Positions 1 through 10,450 of a DNA stretch of 64,000 bases are shown here, one piece after another. Where the stretch lies: the NCBI RefSeq assembly GCF_002000245.1, contig NZ_MTCM01000001.1, forward strand, positions 1,550,001-1,614,000, given 5' to 3'. A program made the translations under genes and the position numbers. The number at the start of each line of letters is the position of its first letter. The stretch's first letter is position 1. The notes below the pieces were generated by a model that had not been told where the DNA came from, ran no database searches, and was given only the letters and a program-made list of their open reading frames with translations. This stretch comes from Sphingobacterium sp. CZ-UAM. GTDB lineage: Bacteria; Bacteroidota; Bacteroidia; Sphingobacteriales; Sphingobacteriaceae.

Positions 1-46
1 ACATCTACTTTGGCTGTATTGATACAGTGATGACTAAAAACAAAAA

Positions 47-71
47 AGCCCGAAGTTGAGAACTCCGGGCT
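47..71 (-). terminator. Hairpin followed by a T-run on the minus strand
   Basis: Arms 47-57 and 61-71 pair with a three-base loop and one wobble on the minus strand, and a nearly pure T-run (46 down to 36) follows in that direction. No minus-strand gene is visible between here and ppk2, so the transcript it would end is unclear. It could instead belong to a leader region reading rightward. Confidence 0.4.
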
Positions 72-200
72 AACCTAACCAATTATTAACCTAAATTTAT
101 GAAAAGTCCAATCTTAATCAAAGCATCCTTTTACATTGATTTTCTTTATAACGTATCCCTCTCGATCAATATTACATGTACCCCTCCGATTTATTTCAAT

Positions 201-235
201 TTTGACATTTTTTAACAATTCAATAAGTAACTTTA
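201..235 (+). promoter_or_regulatory. Possible Bacteroidota-type promoter of ppk2
   Basis: TTTG at 201-204 and TAACTTTA at 228-235 resemble the TTTG / TAnnTTTG pair used by the Bacteroidota housekeeping sigma factor. The spacing of 23 is slightly long and the last base of the -7 box departs from consensus. The ppk2 start codon lies 29 bases downstream. Confidence 0.3.
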
Positions 236-264
236 GGTGAATAAATCCTATAAAATCAACGATT

Positions 265-1074
265 ATGGCAGAATATGATTTAAAAGAACTTCAGAAAATC
301 CGTCAAAACAAAGATGTTCTTGACTATTTAGAGCAACACGGAATTTTGGAGATCAAAAAATTTAACGATATCTATGACTATGAAACAGAGCTTTATGATC
401 TCCAGGTTACCTTACTCAAATTACAATACGATATTATCGAAAAAGGAAAGCGTGTAGTCATTCTCTTCGAAGGAAGGGATGCTGCCGGCAAAGGAGGAAC
501 GATTGGTCGGGTAACCGAATATCTAAATCCCAAAAAGGTACGTGTTGTCGCTTTGCCCAAACCTACAGTGGAAGAGAATGGGCAATGGTATTTTCAACGG
601 TATATCAAGCATCTGCCCAATGCGGGCGAAATGGTTATTTTCGATCGTAGTTACTATAATCGCGCGGTCGTAGAACCTGTATTTGATTTTTGCACAAAGG
701 AACAGCATGAATTATTCATGCAGCAGGTACCGGAATTTGAAAAGCAATTGATTGATGACGGGATTATCCTCATCAAAATTTTTCTGAGTATCAGTAAAGA
801 AGAGCAGGCTGAACGATTGAAGGAGCGACAGGAAGACATTCTAAAACGCTGGAAAATTGGCGTGCTGGATCAACAGGCGCAGGAAAAATGGGATGTTTAT
901 ACCGGATATATCGAGAATCTTTTTAAAAAGACCGGTACTAAAAAATCACCATGGTATGAAATCGATAAAGACAATAAAAAGAAAGCGCGCTTAGCCGCTT
1001 TTCGGATAATTATCAATGCAATTGCTGGAAACGAAATGGAGAAATTGGATTCTTTTGTGAACAAACACGATTAA
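265..1074 (+). CDS. ppk2: Polyphosphate kinase 2 (PPK2 family)
   Basis: Cytoplasmic enzyme that moves phosphate between polyphosphate and nucleotides. A Walker A-like loop GRDAAGKGG is at about residues 70-78 and the Walker B-like lid motif FDRSYYNR at about 126-133, both hallmarks of the family. The 269-residue length fits a single-domain PPK2. It is monocistronic, convergent with pckA across a shared hairpin. Whether ADP, GDP or AMP is the preferred acceptor cannot be read from the sequence alone; the length and motif set resemble the nucleoside-diphosphate-using class. Confidence 0.93.
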   Translation: MAEYDLKELQKIRQNKDVLDYLEQHGILEIKKFNDIYDYETELYDLQVTLLKLQYDIIEKGKRVVILFEGRDAAGKGGTIGRVTEYLNPKKVRVVALPKPTVEENGQWYFQRYIKHLPNAGEMVIFDRSYYNRAVVEPVFDFCTKEQHELFMQQVPEFEKQLIDDGIILIKIFLSISKEEQAERLKERQEDILKRWKIGVLDQQAQEKWDVYTGYIENLFKKTGTKKSPWYEIDKDNKKKARLAAFRIIINAIAGNEMEKLDSFVNKHD

Positions 1075-1090
1075 TCTCTCAATCATAAAA

Positions 1091-1124
1091 ATGCCCCCGA
1101 AAAGAAGAGGTCTTTTGGGGGCAT
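1091..1124. terminator. Terminator between ppk2 and pckA
   Basis: ATGCCCCC (1091-1098) pairs with GGGGGCAT (1117-1124), with extra AAAG/CTTT pairing inside. An A-run to the left supplies U residues for transcripts arriving from pckA, and the hairpin also sits just after the ppk2 stop, so it may serve both converging genes. Confidence 0.8.
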
Positions 1125-1148
1125 CATATACTATCCCTTGTCAGACTT

Positions 1149-2765
1149 TTAAACAAGTATGGAAGTTTCTAACCTTGGGCCAGCCATCTGTACCGATGCC
1201 GGCATAGAATGATCGAACTTTTCAAAATTCTCGATAAACAATTTTGCCAAGCGTTTAGCTTGTATATCGTATGCTTCTTCATTGTTCCATAATCCTCGTG
1301 CGTTTAGAATCTGCTCCGGAACATATTCACCACAGCTTGTTGGATAATCTAATCCAAAAATCTCATGTTTACTAAAGTGAGCCTCCAATAGAGAGCCATC
1401 CATCGCAGCACGGATTAGCGCTCTTGTATAATTCAGCTTTATACGTCGACCGATTCCATAGGGACCAGCTATCCAACCTGTATTTACCAACCATACTTTG
1501 ATATTGGGATTTTGCTCCAGCTTGGCTCTGAGTAGGGCAGCATACTTCGCTGGATGCAAAGGCAAGAATGCTTGACCAAAACATGTCGAGAAGGCTGCCG
1601 TAGGCTCCTTTACCCCGACTTCGGTACCAGCTACTTTTGCTGTATAACCACTCACAAAATGATAAACAGCCTGATCTATGGTCAACAAGGAGATCGGCGG
1701 CAATACACCAAAAGCATCCGCAGTCAGAAAGAAAATATTTTCAGGTACATTGCCTATTCCTGTCATCTCCGCGTTTTCCATAAAATCTATTGGGTAGGAA
1801 ACCCTCGTATTCTCTGTTTTACTGATATCGTCGTAATCTGGCCGATCAAACTCGTCCAGAACAACATTTTCGAGCAATGAGCCGAAACGAATGGCATGGT
1901 AGATCTCGGGTTCTTTTTCCTCCGTAAGTCCCACACATTTTGCATAGCAACCACCTTCAAAGTTAAAAATCCCCTTTTCGCTCCATCCATGTTCATCATC
2001 ACCGATCAGCTTTCGATTTTTATCTGCCGATAGTGTTGTTTTGCCCGTTCCTGAAAGCCCAAAAAATAAGGCCGTTTTGCCGTCTTTGGAGGTATTGGCC
2101 GAACAGTGCATAGATAATACATCGTGTTCGAATGGTAAAATAAAATTCAAGATTGAAAAAATACTTTTCTTGATTTCACCTGTATATCCCGTCCCCGCAA
2201 TCAGTACCATTTTTTTTGTAAAATCAATGGCTACAAAATTTTCGTTACGAATACCGTAATGTTGTGGATCCTGGATCAACAATGTCGGTGCGGCTAGTAT
2301 GGACCATTGCGGTTGAGCATCACCATCAGCTACCGATCTCAAAAATAGGTTATTGGCAAAAATACTCTGATAAGCGGTTTCTGTGATCACACGAATAGAC
2401 AATTGATACGCCGGGTCTGCCCCTGCCGCACAGTCCCGAACATAAATTGTTCTGTTACTCAGGTGCGCAGCAACCTTTGAAAATAATGCATCAAAATTGG
2501 CCGGAGTCATCGGTTGATTGATTTCACCCCACCATACAGCATCTTTGGTTAGGGAATCCTCAACCAAAAAGCGGTCTTTGGGGGATCTTCCAGTAAATTT
2601 TCCTGTATCAGCGGCTAATGCTCCGGTATCAGACAGTCTTCCTTCCTGATTCGCTAATGCATGTTCAACCAACTCTGAAACAGGTAATTGATAAAATACA
2701 TTTCCTGTATGATCAATTTTCAAATATTTCAAATCAGGCGCGTTTCCAATGTTACCCTTTTTCAT
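1149..2765 (-). CDS. pckA: Phosphoenolpyruvate carboxykinase (ATP)
   Basis: Gluconeogenic enzyme converting oxaloacetate plus ATP to phosphoenolpyruvate and CO2. With the ATG at 2765 the protein is 538 residues, the normal length; an upstream in-frame start (2822) would add 19 residues not expected in the family. Visible motifs: GRSPKDRF at residues 59-66 (substrate binding), the P-loop GLSGTGKTT at 236-244, and the kinase-2 motif GDDEHGW near 255-261. It stands alone on the minus strand, divergent from the MBL-fold gene, and ends at the hairpin shared with ppk2. Confidence 0.96.
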   Translation of the reverse strand: MKKGNIGNAPDLKYLKIDHTGNVFYQLPVSELVEHALANQEGRLSDTGALAADTGKFTGRSPKDRFLVEDSLTKDAVWWGEINQPMTPANFDALFSKVAAHLSNRTIYVRDCAAGADPAYQLSIRVITETAYQSIFANNLFLRSVADGDAQPQWSILAAPTLLIQDPQHYGIRNENFVAIDFTKKMVLIAGTGYTGEIKKSIFSILNFILPFEHDVLSMHCSANTSKDGKTALFFGLSGTGKTTLSADKNRKLIGDDEHGWSEKGIFNFEGGCYAKCVGLTEEKEPEIYHAIRFGSLLENVVLDEFDRPDYDDISKTENTRVSYPIDFMENAEMTGIGNVPENIFFLTADAFGVLPPISLLTIDQAVYHFVSGYTAKVAGTEVGVKEPTAAFSTCFGQAFLPLHPAKYAALLRAKLEQNPNIKVWLVNTGWIAGPYGIGRRIKLNYTRALIRAAMDGSLLEAHFSKHEIFGLDYPTSCGEYVPEQILNARGLWNNEEAYDIQAKRLAKLFIENFEKFDHSMPASVQMAGPRLETSILV

Positions 2766-3010
2766 ATTTTTTGTTTGTTTTAAAATGTGCCCAAAGTTAA
2801 AGGCAAATTTCGCTAAAAACAAAACTTAATTATCTAAAAATCAGGCTTATTGTATAAAAAACACAGAATCAAAAATCTAATTATCAGCCACTTATAGAGA
2901 TAAAATAAATTGAAATTTTTAGCATATTTTTTTAGCACCATATCCGCTTGTACAGTCGATATATTTTATATTTTTCGTAAATTGTTCCAAGCTTTACAAA
3001 TATTAATAAG

Positions 3011-3847
3011 ATGAAATTACATGCGATAGAAACAGGTTTTTTTAAATTGGATGGTGGCGCTATGTTTGGCGTGGTTCCCAAGAGTATCTGGAACAAAACA
3101 AATCCTGCTGATTCCAACAATATGTGCACATGGGGTAATCGCTTGCTTCTTATTGAAGAAGGGAAGAGATTAATGTTGGTGGATACAGGACTTGGCGATA
3201 AGCAAAATGAAAAATTTTTCAGTCATTATTATTTACACGGTGATGCTACACTCGATAAATCGCTTAAAAATGCTGGTTTTGACCGAAACGATATTACAGA
3301 TGTCATCCTAACACATTTACACTTTGACCACTGTGGAGGAGCTATTGTCCGTGAAGGAGAAAAATTATCTCCTGCTTTTAAAAATGCAGATTTTTGGAGT
3401 AATAGTGAGCATTGGACCTGGGCGACAGCTCCAAATCCGAGAGAGAAAGCATCATTTCTAAAAGAGAATATTCTGCCCATTCAAGAAAGTGGTCGATTGA
3501 AATTCGTTGAGGATAGCGCGGATCCCTTTGGCAAGGAAATTAAAATCCGTTATGCGAATGGTCATACCGAAGCAATGATGCTGCCACAGATACAATACAA
3601 AGGAAAAACGATACTCTATATGGCGGATCTACTGCCCTCTGTTGGTCATATTCCCATTCCTTATGTGATGAGCTATGATGTGAGACCCTTAGTCACGATG
3701 GAAGAACGTGTTAATTATTGGAATGAAATCGTCGAAAATGAATACATCCTCTTTTTTGAGCATGACCCGATTAACGAATGCTGTACTTTACAACATACAG
3801 AAAAAGGAATTCGGGTAAAAGATATATTTAAATTAACCGATATTTAG
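3011..3847 (+). CDS. MBL-fold metallo-hydrolase
   Basis: Metallo-beta-lactamase fold protein of 278 residues. The metal-binding HxHxDH motif is intact at H102, H104, D106, H107, followed by CGG; later ligands are plausibly the His of NGHTEA, the Asp of MADLLPS and the His of EHDP near the C-terminus. The arrangement resembles the N-acyl-homoserine-lactonase/quorum-quenching and related hydrolase branch, but the substrate cannot be inferred. No signal peptide is seen, so it is probably cytoplasmic. It is monocistronic between pckA and a strong convergent terminator. Confidence 0.85.
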   Translation: MKLHAIETGFFKLDGGAMFGVVPKSIWNKTNPADSNNMCTWGNRLLLIEEGKRLMLVDTGLGDKQNEKFFSHYYLHGDATLDKSLKNAGFDRNDITDVILTHLHFDHCGGAIVREGEKLSPAFKNADFWSNSEHWTWATAPNPREKASFLKENILPIQESGRLKFVEDSADPFGKEIKIRYANGHTEAMMLPQIQYKGKTILYMADLLPSVGHIPIPYVMSYDVRPLVTMEERVNYWNEIVENEYILFFEHDPINECCTLQHTEKGIRVKDIFKLTDI

Positions 3848-3888
3848 GCAACATCGATGGAGTAAACTCCCCTGCGCCTACAGCTGGC

Positions 3889-3937
3889 AACAACATAAGA
3901 GAGGGGCTATCACAAATAGCCCCTCCCTTATGTTGTT
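3889..3937. terminator. Bidirectional terminator
   Basis: AACAACATAAG (3889-3899) pairs perfectly with CTTATGTTGTT (3927-3937), and an inner GGGGCTA/TAGCCCC pair closes the loop. It lies between the convergent MBL-fold and outer-membrane protein genes. Confidence 0.85.
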
Positions 3938-3951
3938 ATAGATTGGAATCC

Positions 3952-4824
3952 TTAAAATCTAAAACCAAGGGCCCAATAGTTTTCAAAAAACCAGATTTGT
4001 TGTGTGGCTTTGTCAACCCCTCTTCTACCCGTTGTACGGATATTATATAAATCTGTCCAGCCTGTTTTGAAGTTTCCTTGCAGGTAAAGTCCTTTATAAA
4101 AACGATAGTGTAAACCGACTTTTGCAGAAGCGCCATATCCGGCAATATTCCAGAAGTGATTCCCCCCTTCACCAAAAAGATGTACATCAGAACGTGGTAC
4201 TAAAAGCCCGACGTCTATGCCTGATTCCATGGTTAGTACCTGTTGACCTTTGCGATTGTTGATGATATCGTCGTATCGTTCCAAACCTACCGAAGCAAAA
4301 TTGTAGCCATCCGTGTGCTCAAAAGTTAACATCGCAGAATCCACGGTAATCATTTCACCATTGTATTGTCCCGCGCGATTTCCAGTTGGTATACCTGGAT
4401 TCGAAATCTCGTCACCGATATAACCTGTGATTTTCACCTGTTGTGGAATATCCATCACATATTTCATGTGATCCCAGCCCAAAGAGATGGAATAATTATC
4501 TTTGATATAATATCCGAAATGTAGATTAAACTGAGGAATAGTCAAACGGCCTGGATCGAAATAGGTCGAACCAAATTTTGTCGGACGATCAGCCGCTTTT
4601 ACATCATGGAGGATAAAATCATAGTTTGGACCTGTAAAATGTATATCAGATTTCGCGTAAGATGAAAAGTTATACCCCCAAAAGAAGAAAAATTTCCCTT
4701 TGTTACTTTCTGTCCTTAAATTCTTGGGTTTAAAAATGCTTTTTCCTATTTCTGGATTTTCCTGTGCAAATAAACTCGAAACACCTAATGCAAGTGCTCC
4801 AATCGTCAAAAATATTTTTCTCAT
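3952..4824 (-). CDS. Predicted outer-membrane beta-barrel protein
   Basis: With the ATG at 4824 the protein has 290 residues and begins with a clear signal peptide (MRKIFLTIGALALGVSSLFAQ, cleavage likely near the final Ala-Gln); the longer in-frame start would put 12 extra residues before it. The mature part is rich in aromatic residues and alternating short strands and ends in ALGFRF with a terminal Phe, as in outer-membrane barrels. I recognise no named family; it may be a porin-like or structural barrel. It is a single-gene unit with the terminator of the neighbouring convergent gene at its 3' end. Confidence 0.75.
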   Translation of the reverse strand: MRKIFLTIGALALGVSSLFAQENPEIGKSIFKPKNLRTESNKGKFFFFWGYNFSSYAKSDIHFTGPNYDFILHDVKAADRPTKFGSTYFDPGRLTIPQFNLHFGYYIKDNYSISLGWDHMKYVMDIPQQVKITGYIGDEISNPGIPTGNRAGQYNGEMITVDSAMLTFEHTDGYNFASVGLERYDDIINNRKGQQVLTMESGIDVGLLVPRSDVHLFGEGGNHFWNIAGYGASAKVGLHYRFYKGLYLQGNFKTGWTDLYNIRTTGRRGVDKATQQIWFFENYWALGFRF

Positions 4825-4947
4825 ATCGGCGCTAAAAACGTTGGGCAAAAGTACCTTCATTCTATTTTAGAACCAAATAAATTGCATGGAAATTAGTAAA
4901 ATATGACGAAGATCACAGAAAAGTTTTTAAGTTGGGACTATGCAAAA

Positions 4948-4975
4948 AACGCTGCTTTCGGATGAAAGCAGCGTT
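4948..4975 (-). terminator. Terminator of the aconitase operon
   Basis: AACGCTGCTTTC (4948-4959) pairs perfectly with GAAAGCAGCGTT (4964-4975) around a four-base loop, and a T-run follows on the minus strand. It lies just after the stop of the downstream aconitase. Confidence 0.88.
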
Positions 4976-5000
4976 ATAAGCTAAATTTTATAGAATCAAT

Positions 5001-7268
5001 TTATTTTCCCTGATTCTTACGGATGATATTCAAAGCACCACCTGCTTTGAACCATTCAATCTGTTGCGCATTGTAAGTATGATTTGCCAAGATCTCTTCC
5101 TGTGTTCCATCCGCATGATGCAAGACAAGAGTCAAAGGCTTACCAGGAGCAAACTCTGTCAGGCCAAGGATATCAATGGTATCGTTTTCCTGAATTTTGT
5201 TATAGTCGTCCTTGTTCGCAAAGGTTAAGCCCAACATCCCTTGTTTTTTCAGGTTTGTTTCGTGGATACGGGCAAAAGATTTAACCAATACCGCACGAAC
5301 TCCCAAATGACGAGGTTCCATTGCCGCATGCTCACGGGAAGATCCTTCACCATAGTTCTCATCCCCGACAACAATTGAGCCGATACCATGTGCTTTGTAA
5401 TCCCGTTGCGTTGCCGGAACAGGACCGTATTCACCTGTCAATTGATTCTTCACGTTATCGGTTTTCTCATTAAAGAAATTAACCGCACCGATCAGCATAT
5501 TATTGGAGATATTATCCAGGTGGCCACGGTATTTCAACCAAGGGCCAGCCATAGAAATATGGTCTGTCGTACATTTACCTTTTGCCTTGATCAATAGTTT
5601 CAAACCTTTTAGGTCTGTACCCTCCCAAGGAGCGAAAGGTTCCAGTAATTGAAGACGATCTGATGTTGGAGCTACATCAACAACTACAGCACTACCGTCT
5701 ACCGCGGGAGCTTGATATCCCGGATCGTCCACCGCAAATCCTTTTGTTGGTAATTCATCCCCTACCGGTGGATCCAGCTTCACTTGCTCTCCTTTATTGT
5801 TCGTTAGCGTATCCGTAACCGGATTAAAACCCAAATCACCAGAAATTGCAATTGCCGCAACCAGTTCCGGCGAAGCAACAAATGCATAAGTATTTGGATT
5901 ACCATCCGCACGTTTTGCAAAGTTACGGTTGAACGAGTGGACAATCGTGTTTTTCTCTTGTTTATCTGCGCCAACGCGATCCCACATACCAATACATGGG
6001 CCACAAGCATTGGTGAAGATCGTTGCATTAAGATCTTCGAATGTTTTTAACAAACCATCACGATCTGCTGTAAAACGAACCTGCTCAGAACCAGGATTAA
6101 TACCAAATTCAGCTTTGGTGATCAGCCCTTTATCAACAGCTTGTTTTGCAATGGATGCCGCACGCGACAAATCTTCATACGAAGAGTTTGTACAAGATCC
6201 GATCAGTCCCCACTCTACTTTCAAAGGCCAACCATTCTTGGTTGCCTCTTCGCGCATACGTGAAACCGGCGTATATAGATCTGGCGTAAATGGCCCGTTC
6301 AGCGAAGGCTCCAATTCCGAAAGATTAATTTCGATCAATTGATCGAAATATTGCTCCGGATTAGCATAGACTTCAGCATCAGCTGTCAAGTGCTGTTTAA
6401 TGGCATTTGCGGCATCCGCAACCTCAGCACGACCTGTCGCACGAAGGTAACGCTCCATCGACGCGTCATAACCAAATGTTGAGGTAGTCGCGCCTATTTC
6501 AGCCCCCATATTACAGATTGTTCCTTTTCCTGTACAAGATAGAGACTCCGCACCTTCGCCAAAATATTCAACGATTGCGCCGGTTCCACCCTTTACCGTC
6601 AAGATTCCTGCAACTTTTAAGATAACATCTTTTGCTGCGGCCCAACCGCTCAATTTACCAGTCAATTTAACACCGATTAATTTCGGGAATTTTAATTCCC
6701 AAGGTAAACCAGCCATCACATCACAGGCATCCGCACCACCTACACCGATAGCAACCATACCCAAACCACCAGCATTCACCGTATGTGAATCAGTACCGAT
6801 CATCATACCGCCGGGGAAAGCATAGTTCTCCAATACAACCTGGTGGATAATACCTGCACCTGGTTTCCAGAAACCGATACCATATTTATTTGAAACAGAG
6901 CTCAAGAAGTTAAATACTTCCGAACTTTCGTTTTTAGCGCGGGCTAAATCTTTATCTGCTCCTTCTTTCGCCTGGATCAGGTGATCACAGTGAACAGTAG
7001 AAGGAACCGCTACCTTTGGACGTCCTGCCTGCATAAATTGCAATAAAGCCATTTGCGCAGTTGCATCTTGCATCGCTACACGGTCAGGAGCAAAGTCAAC
7101 GTAAGAAACGCCACGTTTGTACTCTTCTGTCGCATTGCCATCCCAAAGGTGGGCATATAAAATTTTCTCAGATAAAGTCAAAGGTTTATTCACCACCTGA
7201 CGGGCCGCTGCAATGCGTTCGTCATAACGGCTATACACCTTTTTAATCATATCTACATCAAAAGCCAT
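5001..7268 (-). CDS. acn: Aconitate hydratase, mitochondrial type
   Basis: TCA-cycle enzyme interconverting citrate and isocitrate through a [4Fe-4S] cluster. At 755 residues it matches the mitochondrial-type aconitases common in Bacteroidota. The three cluster cysteines are visible: C359 in [10 protein letters not shown] and C422/C425 in [10 protein letters not shown]. The swivel domain carries [12 protein letters not shown] and [10 protein letters not shown]. It lies 50 bases downstream of acnB on the same strand and ends at a strong terminator, so the two are probably co-transcribed. Confidence 0.95.
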   Translation of the reverse strand: MAFDVDMIKKVYSRYDERIAAARQVVNKPLTLSEKILYAHLWDGNATEEYKRGVSYVDFAPDRVAMQDATAQMALLQFMQAGRPKVAVPSTVHCDHLIQAKEGADKDLARAKNESSEVFNFLSSVSNKYGIGFWKPGAGIIHQVVLENYAFPGGMMIGTDSHTVNAGGLGMVAIGVGGADACDVMAGLPWELKFPKLIGVKLTGKLSGWAAAKDVILKVAGILTVKGGTGAIVEYFGEGAESLSCTGKGTICNMGAEIGATTSTFGYDASMERYLRATGRAEVADAANAIKQHLTADAEVYANPEQYFDQLIEINLSELEPSLNGPFTPDLYTPVSRMREEATKNGWPLKVEWGLIGSCTNSSYEDLSRAASIAKQAVDKGLITKAEFGINPGSEQVRFTADRDGLLKTFEDLNATIFTNACGPCIGMWDRVGADKQEKNTIVHSFNRNFAKRADGNPNTYAFVASPELVAAIAISGDLGFNPVTDTLTNNKGEQVKLDPPVGDELPTKGFAVDDPGYQAPAVDGSAVVVDVAPTSDRLQLLEPFAPWEGTDLKGLKLLIKAKGKCTTDHISMAGPWLKYRGHLDNISNNMLIGAVNFFNEKTDNVKNQLTGEYGPVPATQRDYKAHGIGSIVVGDENYGEGSSREHAAMEPRHLGVRAVLVKSFARIHETNLKKQGMLGLTFANKDDYNKIQENDTIDILGLTEFAPGKPLTLVLHHADGTQEEILANHTYNAQQIEWFKAGGALNIIRKNQGK

Positions 7269-7318
7269 ATCTCTCTTATTTATGTTATTTAATTAAGTTA
7301 CTGAAACCCTGGTAGCTT

Positions 7319-10081
7319 TTATTTTGTCGGAATAGGCGCAAATTTAGTTAAGTTAATGCCCTCGACAGCAGCTTTATATTCTTCTATATTAGGGATACGA
7401 CCTAAAATAGCGGAAAGTACGACAACAGGTGTAGATGCCAATAAAGATTCACCCTTTTTACCATCTCTATCCTCTACGACACGGCCCTGGAACAAACGTG
7501 TAGAAGTAGCCATTACTGTATCACCCTTCGCAGCTTTCTCTTGGTTACCCATACACAGGTTACAACCAGGACGTTCTAGGTACATGATATTTTCATATTC
7601 TGTACGTGCAGTGCTTTTTGGCAATGCATCACTGAATTCAAATCCCGAATATTTTTGCAAGAATTCCCAGTCGCCCTCAGCTTTCAACTCATCAATAATA
7701 TTATACGTTGGAGCTGCAACAACCAATGGCGCCTCAAAAGTAACAACACCTTTTTGCTGCTCGATATTCCGCAACATTTTTGAAACGATTTTTAAATCGT
7801 CCTTATGCACCATACATGAACCCACGAAACCTAAATCTACCTTTTTGTTTCCACCGTAATAAGAAAGATCACGGATGGTGTCGTGTGTATAACGTTTAGA
7901 AACGTCGGCGTTATTTACATCTGGATCCGCAATCATTGGTTCTTCGATCAGATCCAAGTCAACGACAACCTCAGCATAGTATTTCGCATTGTTATCTGGC
8001 GTCAATGCAGGTTTAGTGCCAGATCTGATTTCTTCAATACGCTTGTTCGCTTTATCGATCAAACCTTGTAAAACCTTGTTTTTATTTTCCATCCCCTTAT
8101 CAATCATGATTTGGATACGGTTTTTAGCGATTTCTAACGATTCGATTAAGGTCTCGTCTTGAGAAATACAGATTGACGCTTTTGCTTTCATCTCTGCAGT
8201 CCAGTCCGTAAAAGTAAAAGCCTGATCGGCAAGCAATGTACCAATATGAACCTCAATGATTCTACCTTGGAAAACGTTTTCTCCAGCGAATTGCTGCAAC
8301 ATCTGCGCTTGGGTAGCATGTACAACATCACGGAAATCCATGTGTTCCTTCATGCTGCCTTTAAAAGTAACTTTTACAGATTCAGGAATTGGCATCGAAG
8401 CCTCACCTGTAGCCAATGCCAATGCAACAGTACCCGAGTCAGCGCCAAAAGCCACACCTTTAGACATACGTGTATGCGAGTCACCACCAATAATGATTGC
8501 CCATTCGTCAATCGTAATATCGTTTAATACTTTATGGATAACATCGGTCATGGAGTGATAAACGCCTTTTGGATCGCGAGCAGTAATCAAACCAAAATCG
8601 TTCATAAATTTCATCAATTTCGGAATGTTCGCTTGTGCTTTCTTATCCCAAACAGATGCTGTATGACAACCTGATTGGTAGGCACCATCAACTGTCGGTG
8701 AGATTACTGTCGCAGCCATAGCTTCCAACTCCTGTGCAGTCATTAAACCTGTCGTATCTTGAGAACCGACAATATTTACTTTGACACGAACGTCAGAACC
8801 GGCATGCAATACTTTGCCAGGTGTTACACCTACTGCATTTTTGTTGAAGATTTTTTCTACAGCAGTTAAACCCTGACCTTCAATCGTGATTTCTTTCGAA
8901 GGCGCAAATACAGTCGGTGCCTGGATACCTAATGTTTGTGCTGCGAAAGTTTGGATTTTTTTACCAAATACGATAGCATAAGAACCACCTGCTTTGATAA
9001 ATTCCATTTTCTGTGGAGTCAAAGCCTTTGAAATATCAATTAGCTCCTGCGCTCCATTATATAATTTCTTTGTTTTTGTATTGATGGTCAAAACAGTACC
9101 TGTAGCGACAGAATAAACTTCCTCCAAAACAGGCTCGTCTTTTTCATTGCGAACAACGTTTCCATTTTCATCTACCTTCTTCACCCAGTTTTTAAGATCG
9201 ATACCGATACCACCGGTAACATCTACTGTCGTCAAGAAAATTGGTGAGATACCGTTCGTACCACCTACAATCGGAGCAATGTTTACAAAAGGAACATAAG
9301 GACTTGCCTGTTTACCTGTCCATAAAGCCACATTGTTCACCCCTGACATCCGTGAAGACCCCACTCCCATTGTACCTCGCTCAGCGATCAACATCACGCT
9401 TTTACCAGGGTGTTGTGCCTGTAATTCTTTGATTTGTTGCTGTGCTTCTGGCGTGATCATACATTTACCATGCAATTCACGGTCAGAACGTGAATGCGCC
9501 TGATTACCCGGAGATAATAAATCCGTAGAGATGTCACCTACACCGGCGATAAAAGTAACCACCTGAATTTCTTCCGCTACTTCAGGAAGTTTCGTAAAGA
9601 ATTCAGCTTTCGCATAGCTTTCCAAAATATCTTTTGCAACAGCGTTTCCTTGCTCAAAGGCTTCCTTCAAACGAGCTGTATCTGCATCATATAAGAAAAC
9701 CTGAGTTTTAAGTACCTCTGCAGCTTGATTGGCGATTGCAAGGTCAGTACCTAGCGCTAAGTCCAATAGCACCTTGATCGAAGGTCCACCCTTCATATGA
9801 GACAATAGCTCAAAAGCAAAAGCAGGAGTAATCTCAGCAACAACTGATTCACCCAAAATAATTTCCTTTAAGAACTGCGCCTTAACACCAGCCGCGGGTG
9901 TTGTTCCGGGCAAAGTATTATAAATAAACAATCTTAAAGATTCCGCTCTATTTTCATTGTTTAAATCTTTAATCTGAGCGATTACTTCACTTAGTAATTC
10001 TGCTCCGTCAATAGGCTTAGGATGTAATCCCTGGCCTTCTCGCTCTACAACCTCTTGTACGTAATCGTTGTAAATACTCAT
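7319..10081 (-). CDS. acnB: Aconitate hydratase B (bifunctional, 2-methylisocitrate dehydratase)
   Basis: AcnB-class aconitase of 920 residues, using the ATG at 10081; a TTG three codons upstream is less likely. AcnB enzymes have an N-terminal HEAT-like domain, then the swivel domain, then the Fe-S core, the reverse order of AcnA. The cluster motifs GFVGSCMVH and RPGCNLCMGNQ are near the C-terminus as expected. Besides citrate/isocitrate it may act on 2-methyl-cis-aconitate. It is the first gene of a two-aconitase operon. Confidence 0.95.
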   Translation of the reverse strand: MSIYNDYVQEVVEREGQGLHPKPIDGAELLSEVIAQIKDLNNENRAESLRLFIYNTLPGTTPAAGVKAQFLKEIILGESVVAEITPAFAFELLSHMKGGPSIKVLLDLALGTDLAIANQAAEVLKTQVFLYDADTARLKEAFEQGNAVAKDILESYAKAEFFTKLPEVAEEIQVVTFIAGVGDISTDLLSPGNQAHSRSDRELHGKCMITPEAQQQIKELQAQHPGKSVMLIAERGTMGVGSSRMSGVNNVALWTGKQASPYVPFVNIAPIVGGTNGISPIFLTTVDVTGGIGIDLKNWVKKVDENGNVVRNEKDEPVLEEVYSVATGTVLTINTKTKKLYNGAQELIDISKALTPQKMEFIKAGGSYAIVFGKKIQTFAAQTLGIQAPTVFAPSKEITIEGQGLTAVEKIFNKNAVGVTPGKVLHAGSDVRVKVNIVGSQDTTGLMTAQELEAMAATVISPTVDGAYQSGCHTASVWDKKAQANIPKLMKFMNDFGLITARDPKGVYHSMTDVIHKVLNDITIDEWAIIIGGDSHTRMSKGVAFGADSGTVALALATGEASMPIPESVKVTFKGSMKEHMDFRDVVHATQAQMLQQFAGENVFQGRIIEVHIGTLLADQAFTFTDWTAEMKAKASICISQDETLIESLEIAKNRIQIMIDKGMENKNKVLQGLIDKANKRIEEIRSGTKPALTPDNNAKYYAEVVVDLDLIEEPMIADPDVNNADVSKRYTHDTIRDLSYYGGNKKVDLGFVGSCMVHKDDLKIVSKMLRNIEQQKGVVTFEAPLVVAAPTYNIIDELKAEGDWEFLQKYSGFEFSDALPKSTARTEYENIMYLERPGCNLCMGNQEKAAKGDTVMATSTRLFQGRVVEDRDGKKGESLLASTPVVVLSAILGRIPNIEEYKAAVEGINLTKFAPIPTK

Positions 10082-10412
10082 AGATATCAATCTTTCTATT
10101 TTAAGGATAGTTCAGAAGATATATTTTTTACCTTCTTCCACTACCGTGTCTGTAATATAATTAAGCTAATAAAATAACTCCTATAGACCCGCTACAATAC
10201 ATTATAAATTAGCCCGTTCAGTTCGTGTATTCAAGTCGATTTTTTTACCGTAAATCAACTATTATGACTAAATACAAAAATAGTGAAAATCCAACTTTAA
10301 ACGCATGCATTCCATTTATTTAAATCAATTTGGAATTGTTCTAAACAGCACTTAAGCCATCCGCTCGTTTTTTCCTGAATTTGTTTTTCTTCCCGTTATC
10401 TGCCATAAAAAA
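10082..10412. other. Intergenic region upstream of acnB
   Basis: No gene is seen here. A minus-strand TATTTTTG (10282-10275) fits the Bacteroidota -7 box TAnnTTTG and could drive acnB with a 5' leader of nearly 200 bases, but I could not find a well-placed -33 element. Confidence 0.3.
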
Positions 10413-10442
10413 AGAGGTGATTTATTTTACTAAATCACCTCT
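10413..10442 (-). terminator. Terminator of rpe
   Basis: AGAGGTGATTTA (10413-10424) pairs perfectly with TAAATCACCTCT (10431-10442), and seven T residues follow on the minus strand just after the rpe stop. Confidence 0.88.
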
Positions 10443-10450
10443 GCATATCT

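Noticed and set aside
99..215. 38-codon frame before ppk2
   Set aside because: It has no recognisable family and overlaps the candidate promoter; it could be a leader remnant but cannot be supported.
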